Positions 8,290 to 16,309 are shown, counted from the first letter of the stretch. The stretch is DNA of 34,161 bases from Clostridium sp. MCC353 (GCF_018785315.1 NZ_WQPN01000030.1:1-34161), one strand, 5' to 3'. The notes: generated by a model not told the origin, from the letters alone. A program made the numbers and translations.

Positions 8290-9537
8290 ATGGGAATTAT
8301 TAAAGCGGTTACAAGCGCCATCGGCGGTTCTCTGGCGGATCAGTGGTTAGACGTTTTTGAAGCGGGGGACATGGATTCGCAGACCGTGTTTACCAGCGGG
8401 GTTAGAATCAGAAAGGGACAGAACACCAAAGGAACGGATAATACGGTTTCCAATGGTTCCATCATACATGTTTATCCCAATCAGTTCATGATGCTGGTGG
8501 ACGGCGGGAAGATTGTGGATTATACGGCTGAAGAGGGCTATTATACGGTGAACAATTCCTCTCTGCCGTCTTTGTTTAACGGGGAGTTCGGGGAGACTTT
8601 GACGGAGTCATTTAACCGGGTGCGCTATGGCGGGCAGACGCCGCTGAGCCAGAAGGTGTATTTTATCAATCTTCAGGAGATTAAAGGGATCAAGTTCGGC
8701 ACCCGTCATCCCATCAACTATTTTGACAACTTTTACAATGCGGAGCTGTTTTTAAGGGCTCACGGAACTTATTCCATTAAGATTACGGACCCGATTCTCT
8801 TTTATGCGGAGGTAATTCCCAAGAACCAGAGCAGGGTGGGGATTGAAGCTATCAATGAGCAGTATTTGAATGAATTTCTGGAAGCGCTGCAGTCCTCCAT
8901 CAACCAAATGTCCGCGGACGGCACCAGGATATCATTCGTTTCCTCTAAGGGAAGGGAGCTGGGGCAGTATATGGCCGGCACTTTGGATGAGGAGTGGAAA
9001 CGGGCCAGGGGTATGGAAATCCAGGCCGTGGGAATTGCCAGCATTTCCTATGATGAGGATTCCGTCAAACTGATTAATATGAGGAATGAAGGCGCCATGC
9101 TGGGAGATCCCAACGTGCGCCAGGGATATGTGCAGGGAGCCATGGCCCGCGGCATGGAAGCGGCCGGATCCAATGCAAACGGCGCCCTTGCCGGATTCAT
9201 GGGCATGGGTATGGGAATGAATGTGGGCGGAAACTTCATGGGAGCAGCATCGGCGGCCAATATGCAGCAGATGCAGATGCAGCAGCCATACGGCCAGCCC
9301 CAGCCAGCTCCGGCGGCTGCGGCTCCATCTGCTGCGGCTGCGTCCGCACCTCAGGTTTCCCAGCCGGCAGCCGGCGCACAGGCTGAATGGACCTGTGGCT
9401 GTGGGAATGTGAACCATGGGAAGTTCTGCAGTGAATGCGGAAGTCCGAGGCCGGTTCCGGCAGGGCCGTGGACCTGCAGCTGCGGCACCGTGAATAACGG
9501 GAAGTTCTGCAGTGAATGCGGCAGACCCCGGGGTTAA
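8290..9537 (+). CDS. SPFH-domain protein with twin C-terminal zinc ribbons (YdjI-like)
   Basis: ATG 8290 follows GGAGG (8280-8284). The 415-residue product has an SPFH/stomatin-like region (about residues 1-290; note ATQ-type membrane-proximal start GIIKAVTSAIGGSLADQW and QAVGIASISYDEDSVKLINMRNEG). A Met/Gly- then Ala/Gln/Pro-rich linker follows (about 300-365). Two near-identical zinc ribbons come last, WTCGCGNVNHGKFCSECG and WTCSCGTVNNGKFCSECG, each with CxC and CxxC pairs. The layout matches Bacillus subtilis YdjI and the so-called virion core protein family, which associate with membranes and, in B. subtilis, link PspA to the membrane with YdjG and YdjH. No pspA is visible here. It is followed by a zinc-ribbon protein and a TPM-domain protein, supporting the assignment. 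Confidence 0.8.
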   Translation: MGIIKAVTSAIGGSLADQWLDVFEAGDMDSQTVFTSGVRIRKGQNTKGTDNTVSNGSIIHVYPNQFMMLVDGGKIVDYTAEEGYYTVNNSSLPSLFNGEFGETLTESFNRVRYGGQTPLSQKVYFINLQEIKGIKFGTRHPINYFDNFYNAELFLRAHGTYSIKITDPILFYAEVIPKNQSRVGIEAINEQYLNEFLEALQSSINQMSADGTRISFVSSKGRELGQYMAGTLDEEWKRARGMEIQAVGIASISYDEDSVKLINMRNEGAMLGDPNVRQGYVQGAMARGMEAAGSNANGALAGFMGMGMGMNVGGNFMGAASAANMQQMQMQQPYGQPQPAPAAAAPSAAAASAPQVSQPAAGAQAEWTCGCGNVNHGKFCSECGSPRPVPAGPWTCSCGTVNNGKFCSECGRPRG

Positions 9538-9606
9538 CAGTAAGGCGCGTGACAGTAAAGCGCGTGACAGCAAGGCGTGAAGGCATTTCGTGAAATGCCT
9601 TCACGC
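9537..9606 (+). repeat. Short tandem repeat plus intercistronic hairpin
   Basis: ACAGTAAGGCGCGTG (9537-9551) is repeated with one change at 9552-9566 and, shortened, at 9567-9579. The last copy runs into a perfect 14-bp stem, GCGTGAAGGCATTT (9575-9588) with AAATGCCTTCACGC (9593-9606), and a CGTG loop. Only TTAA follows, so termination would be weak. It may attenuate transcription into the next three genes. Confidence 0.6.
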
Positions 9607-9655
9607 TTAACATTAAATGACCAGGGATGTTATGTAAAAAAGAGGATAAAAACCA

Positions 9656-10726
9656 ATGTCAGTGATCACTTACAAATGCCCCAACTGCGGCGGCGGACTG
9701 GAATTTGACCCAACAGACCAGAACTATAAATGCAGCTACTGCCTCTCTGAATTCACCCAGGAGACGCTGGATGAAGCTGAAAAGGCGGAAAGCAGGGAGC
9801 GGACCGTAACGGAAACAGAAACGGCAGCAGAATCAGAAGGTGACGCCGGTCCGCAGACCGTCTTATATACCTGTCCGAGCTGCGGCGCGGAAATTGTCAC
9901 GGAGGAGACGACCGCCGCCACATTTTGTTATTATTGTCACAATCCTGTGGTGCTCGCAGGGAAGATGACAGGCGGTTACCACCCTGATTTTGTGATCCCC
10001 TTTGCCATTGACAGGGAGAAAGCGGTGGAGATATTCACTCAATGGATCGGGAAGAAAAAATACGTCCCCAAGGCATTTTATTCCCCGGATCAGATCGAAA
10101 AGATATCCGGCGTTTATTTTCCGTATTGGCTGTATAGCTGCAGTGTGGACGGAAATCTGGATGCGGAAGGGACAAAGATTAAAACCTGGGTGATGGGAAA
10201 TGTCCGGTATACGGAAACTCAGAAATTCCAGGTGGACAGAAGCGGCCGCATGAAGGTGGAACATGTAACCCGGAACGCTTTAAAAAAGGCCAACAAACAG
10301 CTTGCTGAGGGTGTACTGCCCTTTGAAATGAAGGACCTCAAGGAATTTACACTTGGTTATCTGTCCGGTTTCATTGCGGAAAACCGGGATATGAACAGCC
10401 GGGAATTCGAGCCCGAGGTGACGGCGGAAGTCCGCCAGTATGCACAGAACAGCCTGAAAAACCAGGTACAGGGTTATGATTCCCTGAAGGTAAAGGCCTG
10501 CCGGATCGATATGGATGACGAAACCTGGAAATATGCCCTGATGCCGGTATGGACCCTGACTTACAGGGACCGGGCAGGGGATAAGATCTATTATTTTGCA
10601 TGCAACGGACAGACGGGAAAAATCTGCGGAGAACTGCCTGTGGATAAAGGGAAATTGGCGGTGCTGTTTGCAAAGGTATTTTTTCCGGTTCTGGCGGTTC
10701 TGCTGATAGCGGGGTATTTTATATGA
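9656..10726 (+). CDS. Zinc-ribbon membrane-anchored protein (YdjG-like)
   Basis: A 356-residue protein with two cysteine-pair zinc ribbons at the amino end: CPNCGGGLEF...CSYC (about residues 8-30) and CPSCGAEIV...CYYC (about 72-93), like the TFIIB-type ribbons of YdjG-family proteins. Between them is an acidic spacer (about 40-68). The middle region (about 105-320) carries a conserved-looking IPFAIDREKAVEIFTQWIGK and GVYFPYWLYSCSVDG. A single hydrophobic helix closes the chain (LAVLFAKVFFPVLAVLLIAG), so it is a tail-anchored protein with its bulk in the cytoplasm. An ATGA overlap joins it to the next gene, implying joint translation. Its molecular role is unknown; partner function with the SPFH protein is inferred. 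Confidence 0.72.
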   Translation: MSVITYKCPNCGGGLEFDPTDQNYKCSYCLSEFTQETLDEAEKAESRERTVTETETAAESEGDAGPQTVLYTCPSCGAEIVTEETTAATFCYYCHNPVVLAGKMTGGYHPDFVIPFAIDREKAVEIFTQWIGKKKYVPKAFYSPDQIEKISGVYFPYWLYSCSVDGNLDAEGTKIKTWVMGNVRYTETQKFQVDRSGRMKVEHVTRNALKKANKQLAEGVLPFEMKDLKEFTLGYLSGFIAENRDMNSREFEPEVTAEVRQYAQNSLKNQVQGYDSLKVKACRIDMDDETWKYALMPVWTLTYRDRAGDKIYYFACNGQTGKICGELPVDKGKLAVLFAKVFFPVLAVLLIAGYFI

Positions 10727-11613
10727 TGAGTTGGAGCAAAATAATAAAAAATATCCGTTTATTGGTAATGGTAATGTTCTGTCTGGCATTTTGCATGCCG
10801 GTTTGGGCAGGAACTTCTGAGACAGCGGATGAGAGCCAAAGGGTGTTTGACCATGCGGGCCTGTTTACAAGTGCCCAGACTGCGTCCATGGAAACAGAGA
10901 TTGCAGAACTTCAGAAGAAAATGAAAATGGATGTGGTGGTAGCCACTACGAAAGATTCGGGCGGTAAGAGTGCGGTGGAATACGCCGATGATTTTTACGA
11001 TTACGGCGGATTCGGTACAGGTAATGATTACAACGGCCTGCTTTTTTTGATCGACATGGATAACCGGGAGCTGACCATATCCACCAGCGGGATCATGCGG
11101 CGTTATCTGACGGATAAGAGGATCGATTCCATGCTGGACCGCATTTATGAATATGCGTCCCAAGGGGATTATGAGGGGTGTGTGGAGCAGTTTTTGAAGG
11201 ACACTTTAAAATATTACAATAAGGGAATCCAGGCCGGGCAGTACATCTATGATGTGGAAACCGGCAGCATCAGCTTCCACAGAAGCATACGCTGGTATGA
11301 ATGGATGCTGGCTCTGGGAGTATCCCTGTTTGCCGCTGGTTCCTCCTGCCTCTCCGTTGTGAGAAAATACGGGATGAAAAAGGAACGCAGAAAGTCGGCG
11401 GACTTTAATCTGGCGTATAGGGCGGACTGCCACTTCGCGCTGCAGAACCAGTCCGACAGCCTGGTTAATAAATTTGTGACACAGGCAGTAATCCCGAGAC
11501 ATACTTCGTCCGGAAGCAGCGGCGGCGGTGGAAGGAGCGGAGGATCGGGAAGAAGCAGTGTACACCGGTCATCAAGCGGAAGAAGCCATGGCGGCGGAAG
11601 CCGGAAGTTTTGA
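10723..11613 (+). CDS. TPM-domain protein with signal peptide and Gly/Ser/Arg tail (YdjH/YgcG-like)
   Basis: 296 residues. Signal peptide at about residues 1-30 (LLVMVMFCLAFCMPVWAG), then a TPM domain (about 40-160) starting RVFDHAGLFTSAQ and including MDVVVATTKDSGGKSAVEYA and GNDYNGLLFLIDMDNRELTIS. Then a membrane helix (WMLALGVSLFAAGSSCLSVV, about 190-210), a basic cytoplasmic segment, and a tail made almost only of Ser, Gly, Arg and His (about 262-296). This is the YgcG/YdjH architecture. TPM domains are extracytoplasmic and have been linked to photosystem II repair phosphatase activity in plants; the bacterial role is unclear. Third gene of the SPFH module, overlapping its upstream neighbour by 4 bases. 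Confidence 0.75.
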   Translation: MMSWSKIIKNIRLLVMVMFCLAFCMPVWAGTSETADESQRVFDHAGLFTSAQTASMETEIAELQKKMKMDVVVATTKDSGGKSAVEYADDFYDYGGFGTGNDYNGLLFLIDMDNRELTISTSGIMRRYLTDKRIDSMLDRIYEYASQGDYEGCVEQFLKDTLKYYNKGIQAGQYIYDVETGSISFHRSIRWYEWMLALGVSLFAAGSSCLSVVRKYGMKKERRKSADFNLAYRADCHFALQNQSDSLVNKFVTQAVIPRHTSSGSSGGGGRSGGSGRSSVHRSSSGRSHGGGSRKF

Positions 11614-11633
11614 CAAAGAAAGAGGGTTAATGA

Positions 11634-13280
11634 ATGACTAAAAAGAGACGGCTGCAATTTAATTTACTATTAACGGTATTTTTCCTGGTGATGATCATCA
11701 TCAACGGGCCAAACCTGAATCCGCTGTATTCAGACGGGGCCTTTGCATGGTGCTTTATGCTGAGCTGCTATGTGGGCCTTAATTTCCTGCTGGCCCTTGG
11801 AGGACTGAGGCTGGAAGCGGATGCGTATAACAGGATGCATCTCAGCATGGACAGCAGCATTAAAGGCGTAAAAAAGGGCATGATCCTGCTGGGAATCATC
11901 TGGGCGCTTTACGTGCTTGTGATGATCCTTTCCACTCCCATTTTTAATTATCCGGCCTACAGGGATCAGTTGGGACATGCCGATACATCGGAGTTTACCC
12001 AGACAGTGCAGCCCCTTTCCCTTTCCCAGCTTCCTATCGTGGACCAGGCTCTGGCAAGGGAACTGGCGGATAAAAAGGTCGGGGAAAATCCGGGCCTGGG
12101 TAGCCAGGTCGTGCTTGGAGATCCGGTGATTCAGACGGTTCAGGATAAGCTTGTATGGGTGGTTCCGCTGCAGCACTCCGGCTTCTTCAAATGGCTTAAA
12201 AATATGGACGGCTCCGCCGGATATATCGTAGTGTCCGCCACTGATTTAAGTGATGTGGAGCTGGTTAGCAGCCATAAGCTGAAATATCAGCCAAATGCCT
12301 ATATTCTCGACGATTTAAACCGCCATGTCCGGCTTTTTAACGGCGGTTTGTTCCGTGGACTGACGGATTATTCCTTTGAGCTGGATGATGAGGGGAACCC
12401 ATACTGGGTGCTCACCAGCTATAAAAATAACTGGCTGTTTTCCCTGCCTGAAGCCGATGGAATCCTGCTGGTGAATGCGACGACGGGCGAAGGGATTCAT
12501 TACGACCTGCAGCACATACCCGAGTGGGTAGACCGGGTTCAGCCGGAAGATTTCATCATGCAGCAGATACAGAACCAGGGGGAATATGTCCACGGTTTCC
12601 TGAATTTCTCCAACCAGGATAAGTTCAGGCCCAGCCAGGGACACATCATCGTCTACAATAATTCCGACTGTTACCTGTTTACCGGCCTCACCAGCGTGGG
12701 ATCGGACGAATCCGCCATCGGATTTATGATGATCAACATGGTTACAAAGGAAGTGAAAAAATACCAGATGAGCGGCGCCACGGAGATGGCAGCCATGCAG
12801 TCCGCCCAGGGTAAAGTACAGCAGTTCGGCTATAGGGCTTCCTTCCCTATGATCATCAATCTGGACGGCCGGCCCACTTATTTCATGACCCTGAAAGATA
12901 ATGCGGGGCTGATTAAACAGTACGCATTTGTATCTGTATCCAACTATACCAGCGTGGGCACGGGAGAAACCATTAACAGCGCCCTGAGAAACTTCCGCCA
13001 GGTGATCAATAACACCGGAGACGGCATTGTGACCGGGGAGGACGCGGAAACGGTGACAGGAACCATTCTGAGGATCGCCAGCGAGCCTTTGGGCGACGGG
13101 CTGACCTATAAGATGATCCTGGAGGAAGAGAAAGACAGGATCTTTATCTGCGCATATGATTTGAGCAATGAACTGGCGCTGACAGAACCGGGGGATAAGG
13201 TGAAACTGGAATGCCTGCCGTCGGGGGATGGAATCTGTACGGTTATGACGTTTGATAACTTGGAATTTGAGCAGAAATAG
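11634..13280 (+). CDS. Unknown membrane protein, large extracytoplasmic domain
   Basis: I do not recognise this 548-residue family. Three hydrophobic helices lie near the amino end (about residues 8-26, 36-58 and 80-104), followed by about 440 mostly soluble residues that would lie outside the membrane. The soluble part includes GNPYWVLTSYKNNWLFSLPEA and ADGILLVNATTGEGI, a pattern reminiscent of PepSY-like repeats. The last 90 or so residues are beta-rich (VTGTILRIASEPLGDGLTYK) and could be an OB-like fold. Both readings are inference. The gene begins 21 bases after the TPM gene with an AGAGGG site and ends before a terminator, so it belongs to the SPFH module. No catalytic motif is visible. 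Confidence 0.75.
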   Translation: MTKKRRLQFNLLLTVFFLVMIIINGPNLNPLYSDGAFAWCFMLSCYVGLNFLLALGGLRLEADAYNRMHLSMDSSIKGVKKGMILLGIIWALYVLVMILSTPIFNYPAYRDQLGHADTSEFTQTVQPLSLSQLPIVDQALARELADKKVGENPGLGSQVVLGDPVIQTVQDKLVWVVPLQHSGFFKWLKNMDGSAGYIVVSATDLSDVELVSSHKLKYQPNAYILDDLNRHVRLFNGGLFRGLTDYSFELDDEGNPYWVLTSYKNNWLFSLPEADGILLVNATTGEGIHYDLQHIPEWVDRVQPEDFIMQQIQNQGEYVHGFLNFSNQDKFRPSQGHIIVYNNSDCYLFTGLTSVGSDESAIGFMMINMVTKEVKKYQMSGATEMAAMQSAQGKVQQFGYRASFPMIINLDGRPTYFMTLKDNAGLIKQYAFVSVSNYTSVGTGETINSALRNFRQVINNTGDGIVTGEDAETVTGTILRIASEPLGDGLTYKMILEEEKDRIFICAYDLSNELALTEPGDKVKLECLPSGDGICTVMTFDNLEFEQK

Positions 13281-13324
13281 GATTTGGACATTCTGGCCGT
13301 TTCTTTGTTAAAAAACTATGGACG

Positions 13325-13377
13325 TTAAGTGAGAAGGGATAAACAGCCTGGCAGGACAGCTATTTCACTTAATTTTC
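13325..13377 (+). terminator. Probable terminator of the SPFH module
   Basis: TTAAGTGA (13325-13332) pairs with TCACTTAA (13365-13372), followed by TTTTCTT. The interior also contains AGC/GCT pairing. The large loop makes it weaker than a classic terminator, but position and T-run fit. Confidence 0.55.
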
Positions 13378-13397
13378 TTAATATGGCAAAAAATGTC

Positions 13398-13425
13398 TTG
13401 ACAATTCCTCAGGATTGTTTATAAT
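13398..13425 (+). promoter_or_regulatory. Sigma-A promoter of the T-box operon
   Basis: TTGACA at 13398-13403 and TATAAT at 13420-13425, both perfect consensus hexamers, with a 16-base spacer. Transcription should begin near 13432, just before the T-box leader. Confidence 0.85.
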
Positions 13426-13431
13426 GAAAAA

Positions 13432-13740
13432 CAACATCAGAGATGGTGTACAACAGCATAACGTTAAACCGATGAAGCGGAGATCAAGCCGTAGTGAGCA
13501 TCCACAGAGAGTAGGGGTAGCTGAGAGCCCTATGATAAGCTGGACGGTAAATGGACCGCAGAGGGAATGGTGAACAGACATATCAATCTATATGTTTAAG
13601 TACCCGGAACGTAGGCCTGCGTTAAAGGCAGAGAATGTGTTGGCATTTTCGTAAAAGTATTTCTTTGGTGAATCAGATAAGGTGGCACCGCAGGTATCGT
13701 ATTATTCGACCTGCCCTTTCGTTAGGGCAGGTCTTTTTGT
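13432..13740 (+). promoter_or_regulatory. T-box riboswitch leader, probably tryptophan-specific
   Basis: The hallmark T-box sequence AAGGTGGCACCGC lies at 13679-13691. The terminator hairpin GACCTGCCCT (13708-13717) with AGGGCAGGTC (13724-13733) is followed by a T-run. GCAGGT (13690-13695) can pair with ACCTGC (13709-13714) to form the alternative antiterminator. Stem I distal features occur at AGAGAGTAGGGGTAGCTG (about 13506-13523) with TAGGG/CCCTA pairing. The base helix GCGG (13477-13480) / CCGC (13556-13559) leaves an internal loop whose 3' side is TAAATGGA, giving a likely specifier UGG (13552-13554) followed by a purine. The variable base in TGGC predicts a tRNA with discriminator G, as in bacterial tRNA-Trp. 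AAU (Asn) in another register would also fit G73, but the downstream genes favour Trp. Uncharged tRNA would switch the operon on. Confidence 0.88.
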
Positions 13741-13938
13741 TTTTAAAGATATGATGATAAAAACAAAAGACGGATACGTTACTAAAGTGTGTCTGAAAGC
13801 AATTTTCAAACACACTCTGGGGGAAAACCAGACCGGTATGGAAGTAACCCATAATAACAGGCGGCCCCCTCGGATTCATGCATACGAAAAATAGTGCCAT
13901 AAAACTTATTATTTATCAAAGAAAGCGAGGATTTAACT
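13741..13938 (+). other. Structured spacer between T-box terminator and first gene
   Basis: Successive hairpins can be drawn: AGTGTGT (13786-13792) with ACACACT (13810-13816), containing inner GAAA/TTTC; CTGG (13817-13820) with CCAG (13828-13831); TATGG (13837-13841) with CCATA (13849-13853). An open frame from ATG 13752 to 13894 exists but lacks a good ribosome binding site and any Trp codon cluster, so I do not call it a leader peptide. Function unknown. Confidence 0.4.
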
Positions 13939-14478
13939 ATGGAAAACAAGAGAGTGATGGAAGCAACTGTAAAACAGGGACTTCAGATTTCCGACCTGAT
14001 TCTGGTGGCAGTACTTTTGGCCGCCGGAGCCGTTCTTAAACTGTGTGTAGGCAGTGTCATTAACTTCTTCGGGATGAAGCCGAACTTTATTATCGCAATG
14101 TATTGTCTGGCTATTTTACTCATCCGTCCCAAGGCAGTGGAAGCAGCGATTATCGGATTATTAGCCGGCGCTGTATGCCAGTTCCTGCCGGGAAGCCCAT
14201 ATATCAACTTAATATCAGAACTGCTGGGAGCAGTTACCATGGCTGCATTGGTGATGATGCCGATGAACTTGGGAAAACTGAATTTCAAACCGTTAGTCAG
14301 CACATTTTTGGCAACTTTAGTGAGCGGCGGCAGCTTTACGGTCTGCCTGTTCCTCTTCATGGGAGCGGAGCCGTCCAGCCTTGTGGCTTATGTGCCGATC
14401 GTGCTCTGTACAGCGGTTATCAACTGCATTATCGTACAGATTTTATACATTCCGTTAAAGGCGGCGCTTAAAAAATAG
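13939..14478 (+). CDS. ECF transporter S component, TrpP-like (predicted tryptophan)
   Basis: A 179-residue, very hydrophobic protein with about five to six helices and the alanine/glycine-rich look of ECF substrate-binding (S) components. The segment FGMKPNFIIAMYCLAILL resembles the GGMKPD region of TrpP-type tryptophan transporters. It follows the T-box leader and precedes two ECF ATPase genes and ecfT, forming a dedicated (group I) ECF transporter. S components are integral membrane proteins that capture one small molecule and are toppled by the EcfAA'T engine. Tryptophan is inferred from the T-box and from the iorAB neighbours; indole-3-acetate or another aryl acid is a reasonable alternative. 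Start ATG 13939 follows GCGAGGA. Confidence 0.75.
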   Translation: MENKRVMEATVKQGLQISDLILVAVLLAAGAVLKLCVGSVINFFGMKPNFIIAMYCLAILLIRPKAVEAAIIGLLAGAVCQFLPGSPYINLISELLGAVTMAALVMMPMNLGKLNFKPLVSTFLATLVSGGSFTVCLFLFMGAEPSSLVAYVPIVLCTAVINCIIVQILYIPLKAALKK

Positions 14479-14495
14479 AGACGGGAAGGTGCCAT

Positions 14496-15332
14496 ATGAT
14501 TCAGATAAAGGGACTGCATTTCACATATGAATTGGGAACCAAAAAGGTGCTGGATGGAATTGACCTGGAGGTTCCAAAAGGCGGGTTTTTAGGAATCATC
14601 GGGCCGTCGGGAGCGGGAAAGACCACATTGCTCCATGCGGTTAACGGAATCATCCCCCATCATTTTAAAGGAGATTATTACGGTTCCGTCCTGGTGGATG
14701 GAAAGGATACATTTGATACCAGCCTGACCGGCATATCCGGATCGGTTGGAACCGTATTTCAGGACATTGACAGCCAGATGGTGGCGTCTGTCGTGGAAGA
14801 TGAAATTTTATACGGACTTGAAAATTTCGGGGTTCCGAAAGAAGAAATTGAGGGGCGGATTGCAGATTCCCTTGAGATGGTGGGAATTACAAGTCTCCGT
14901 AACAGGGATATCAATTCCCTGTCGGGAGGGCAGAAACAGAAGGTGGCTATCGCGGCCATCATCGCCCTCAGGCCGGATATCCTTCTTCTGGATGAACCCA
15001 CAGGGGAGCTGGATCCGGGCAGCAGCCGGCAGATATTTGCCCTTCTTAAAAAGCTGAATGAGACTTACGGCATGACAATAGTGGTGGTAGAGCAGAAGAT
15101 CATGCTTCTCTGTGAATTCGTAAAAGAGCTGGGAGTACTTTCAGAAGGGAAAATGATCTACCACGGGCCGGTCAGGAAGGTGCTGGAACACAGCCGGGAG
15201 CTGGAACGGATCGGCGTACAGTGCCCCAGGGTGGTAAGTTTATCGAATGCCATGAAAGAAGCCGGTTACGGCGACGGCAGGGTCTGCCTGGACTTGAAAG
15301 AAGCGGAAGAGATGATGAGACGGGCGATGTGA
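14496..15332 (+). CDS. ecfA: ECF transporter ATPase (EcfA)
   Basis: ATP-binding subunit of an energy-coupling factor transporter, 278 residues. Walker A GPSGAGKTT (about residues 37-45), Q-loop VFQDIDSQMVASVVEDEILYG, signature LSGGQKQK (about 142), Walker B ILLLDEPTGELD (about 162-173) and a switch segment VVVEQKI where EcfA proteins usually have His, here Glu-Gln (VVEQK). That departure suggests an asymmetric ATPase pair in which the second subunit supplies the competent histidine (CHDME). It starts 17 bases after the S component with GGGAAGG upstream. Confidence 0.87.
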   Translation: MIQIKGLHFTYELGTKKVLDGIDLEVPKGGFLGIIGPSGAGKTTLLHAVNGIIPHHFKGDYYGSVLVDGKDTFDTSLTGISGSVGTVFQDIDSQMVASVVEDEILYGLENFGVPKEEIEGRIADSLEMVGITSLRNRDINSLSGGQKQKVAIAAIIALRPDILLLDEPTGELDPGSSRQIFALLKKLNETYGMTIVVVEQKIMLLCEFVKELGVLSEGKMIYHGPVRKVLEHSRELERIGVQCPRVVSLSNAMKEAGYGDGRVCLDLKEAEEMMRRAM

Positions 15333-15342
15333 CGGACAAAAT

Positions 15343-15405
15343 AGAAAGAGGAATAGAAAAGGTAACAGAAAGAGGAATAGAAAAGGTAACAGAAATAGGA
15401 ATAAA
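15343..15405 (+). repeat. 24-bp tandem repeat between the two ecfA genes
   Basis: Two identical 24-base units (15343-15366 and 15367-15390, beginning AGAAAGAGGAATAG) are followed by a partial third unit. They lie just after the first ATPase gene's stop. Twenty-four bases is a whole number of codons, but the frame that reads through has no start site of its own. Confidence 0.85.
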
Positions 15406-15435
15406 TGCCGCCTGCGGCTGCAAAATGAGTGGGAG

Positions 15436-15472
15436 GGCCGGACAAATCGTTTGAAGGCAGGCCTGTCCGGCC
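15436..15472 (+). repeat. Intercistronic inverted repeat
   Basis: GGCCGGACA (15436-15444) pairs with TGTCCGGCC (15464-15472) around a 19-base loop, with no T-run. It may stabilise or process mRNA between the two ATPase genes. Confidence 0.55.
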
Positions 15473-15489
15473 GGGAATGAGAGGTAATT

Positions 15490-16305
15490 ATGATACGGTT
15501 TGACAATGTTTCATTTGGATATTCCAAGAATGATATCACGATCCATCAACTGAATTTTGAAATAGAAAAAGGAGAATTCGTGGCTCTGGCTGGGGAAAAT
15601 GGCGCAGGAAAAAGCACCACATCCAAGTTGATAAACGGGCTTTTAAAGCCTGTGTCCGGCGACGTGACTGTCATGGGCCTTAATACCAGGACGACGAAAA
15701 CCAGCCGCATTGCCAAACATGTTGGATTCTTATTCCAGAATCCCGACCGCCAGCTCTGCAGGAATACGGTGAGGGAAGAACTGCTTTTCGGCCTTGACCT
15801 GGTGACGGAACTCAATAAGGAAGAGAAAACCAAAAGAGTGGAAACAATACTCGCAAAGCTGGAACTGGACGGGGACAGCGATCCTTTCCGTCTCAGCAGA
15901 GGAGAGCGGCAGCGGGTGGCCCTGGCCTCCCTCCTGGTGGTGGAACCGGAAATACTGATCCTGGATGAACCCACAACCGGGCTGGACTATAAGGAATGCA
16001 AACAGATCATGGATGCGGTACAGGAATTGAACCGGGAAAAACAGGTCACGGTGATCATGGTATGCCACGATATGGAAGTGGTTCTGGATTATGCGAAACG
16101 GGCGCTTGTGATGGCCGGAGGCAGGCTGTTGGCGGACGGCAAAACCAGTGAAATATTTAGAAATGAAGTTGTAATGCGCAGGGCGTCCCTGATCCCTCCG
16201 CAGATCACCGGTCTGGCAGTCAGGCTGGGCGGAAAATTCTATTATGCGGATACGGTGGAAGACATGATCGACGCTCTGGAATACGAGGTCAGAAAGGCGG
16301 AATAG
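15490..16305 (+). CDS. ecfA: ECF transporter ATPase (EcfA')
   Basis: Second ECF ATPase, 271 residues. Walker A GENGAGKST (about residues 36-44), Q-loop FLFQNPDRQLCRNTVREEL with the NPD-Q pattern typical of EcfA, signature LSRGERQR (about 135), Walker B ILILDEPTTGLD (about 156) and switch histidine MVCHDME. The signature has Arg-Gly-Glu where most have Gly-Gly-Gln. Start ATG 15490 follows GAGAGG. A 157-base gap with repeats separates it from the first ATPase gene, unusually wide for this operon, but no promoter or terminator is evident there. Confidence 0.87.
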   Translation: MIRFDNVSFGYSKNDITIHQLNFEIEKGEFVALAGENGAGKSTTSKLINGLLKPVSGDVTVMGLNTRTTKTSRIAKHVGFLFQNPDRQLCRNTVREELLFGLDLVTELNKEEKTKRVETILAKLELDGDSDPFRLSRGERQRVALASLLVVEPEILILDEPTTGLDYKECKQIMDAVQELNREKQVTVIMVCHDMEVVLDYAKRALVMAGGRLLADGKTSEIFRNEVVMRRASLIPPQITGLAVRLGGKFYYADTVEDMIDALEYEVRKAE

Positions 16306-16309
16306 GACG

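Noticed and set aside
8932-9573. Long minus-strand open frame opposite the SPFH gene
   Set aside because: It is a shadow of the Gly/Met/Ala/Cys-rich coding strand; the plus-strand gene has recognisable domains and a ribosome binding site.
13752-13894. Possible leader peptide after the T-box terminator
   Set aside because: No good ribosome binding site and no run of Trp codons; the T-box already provides control.
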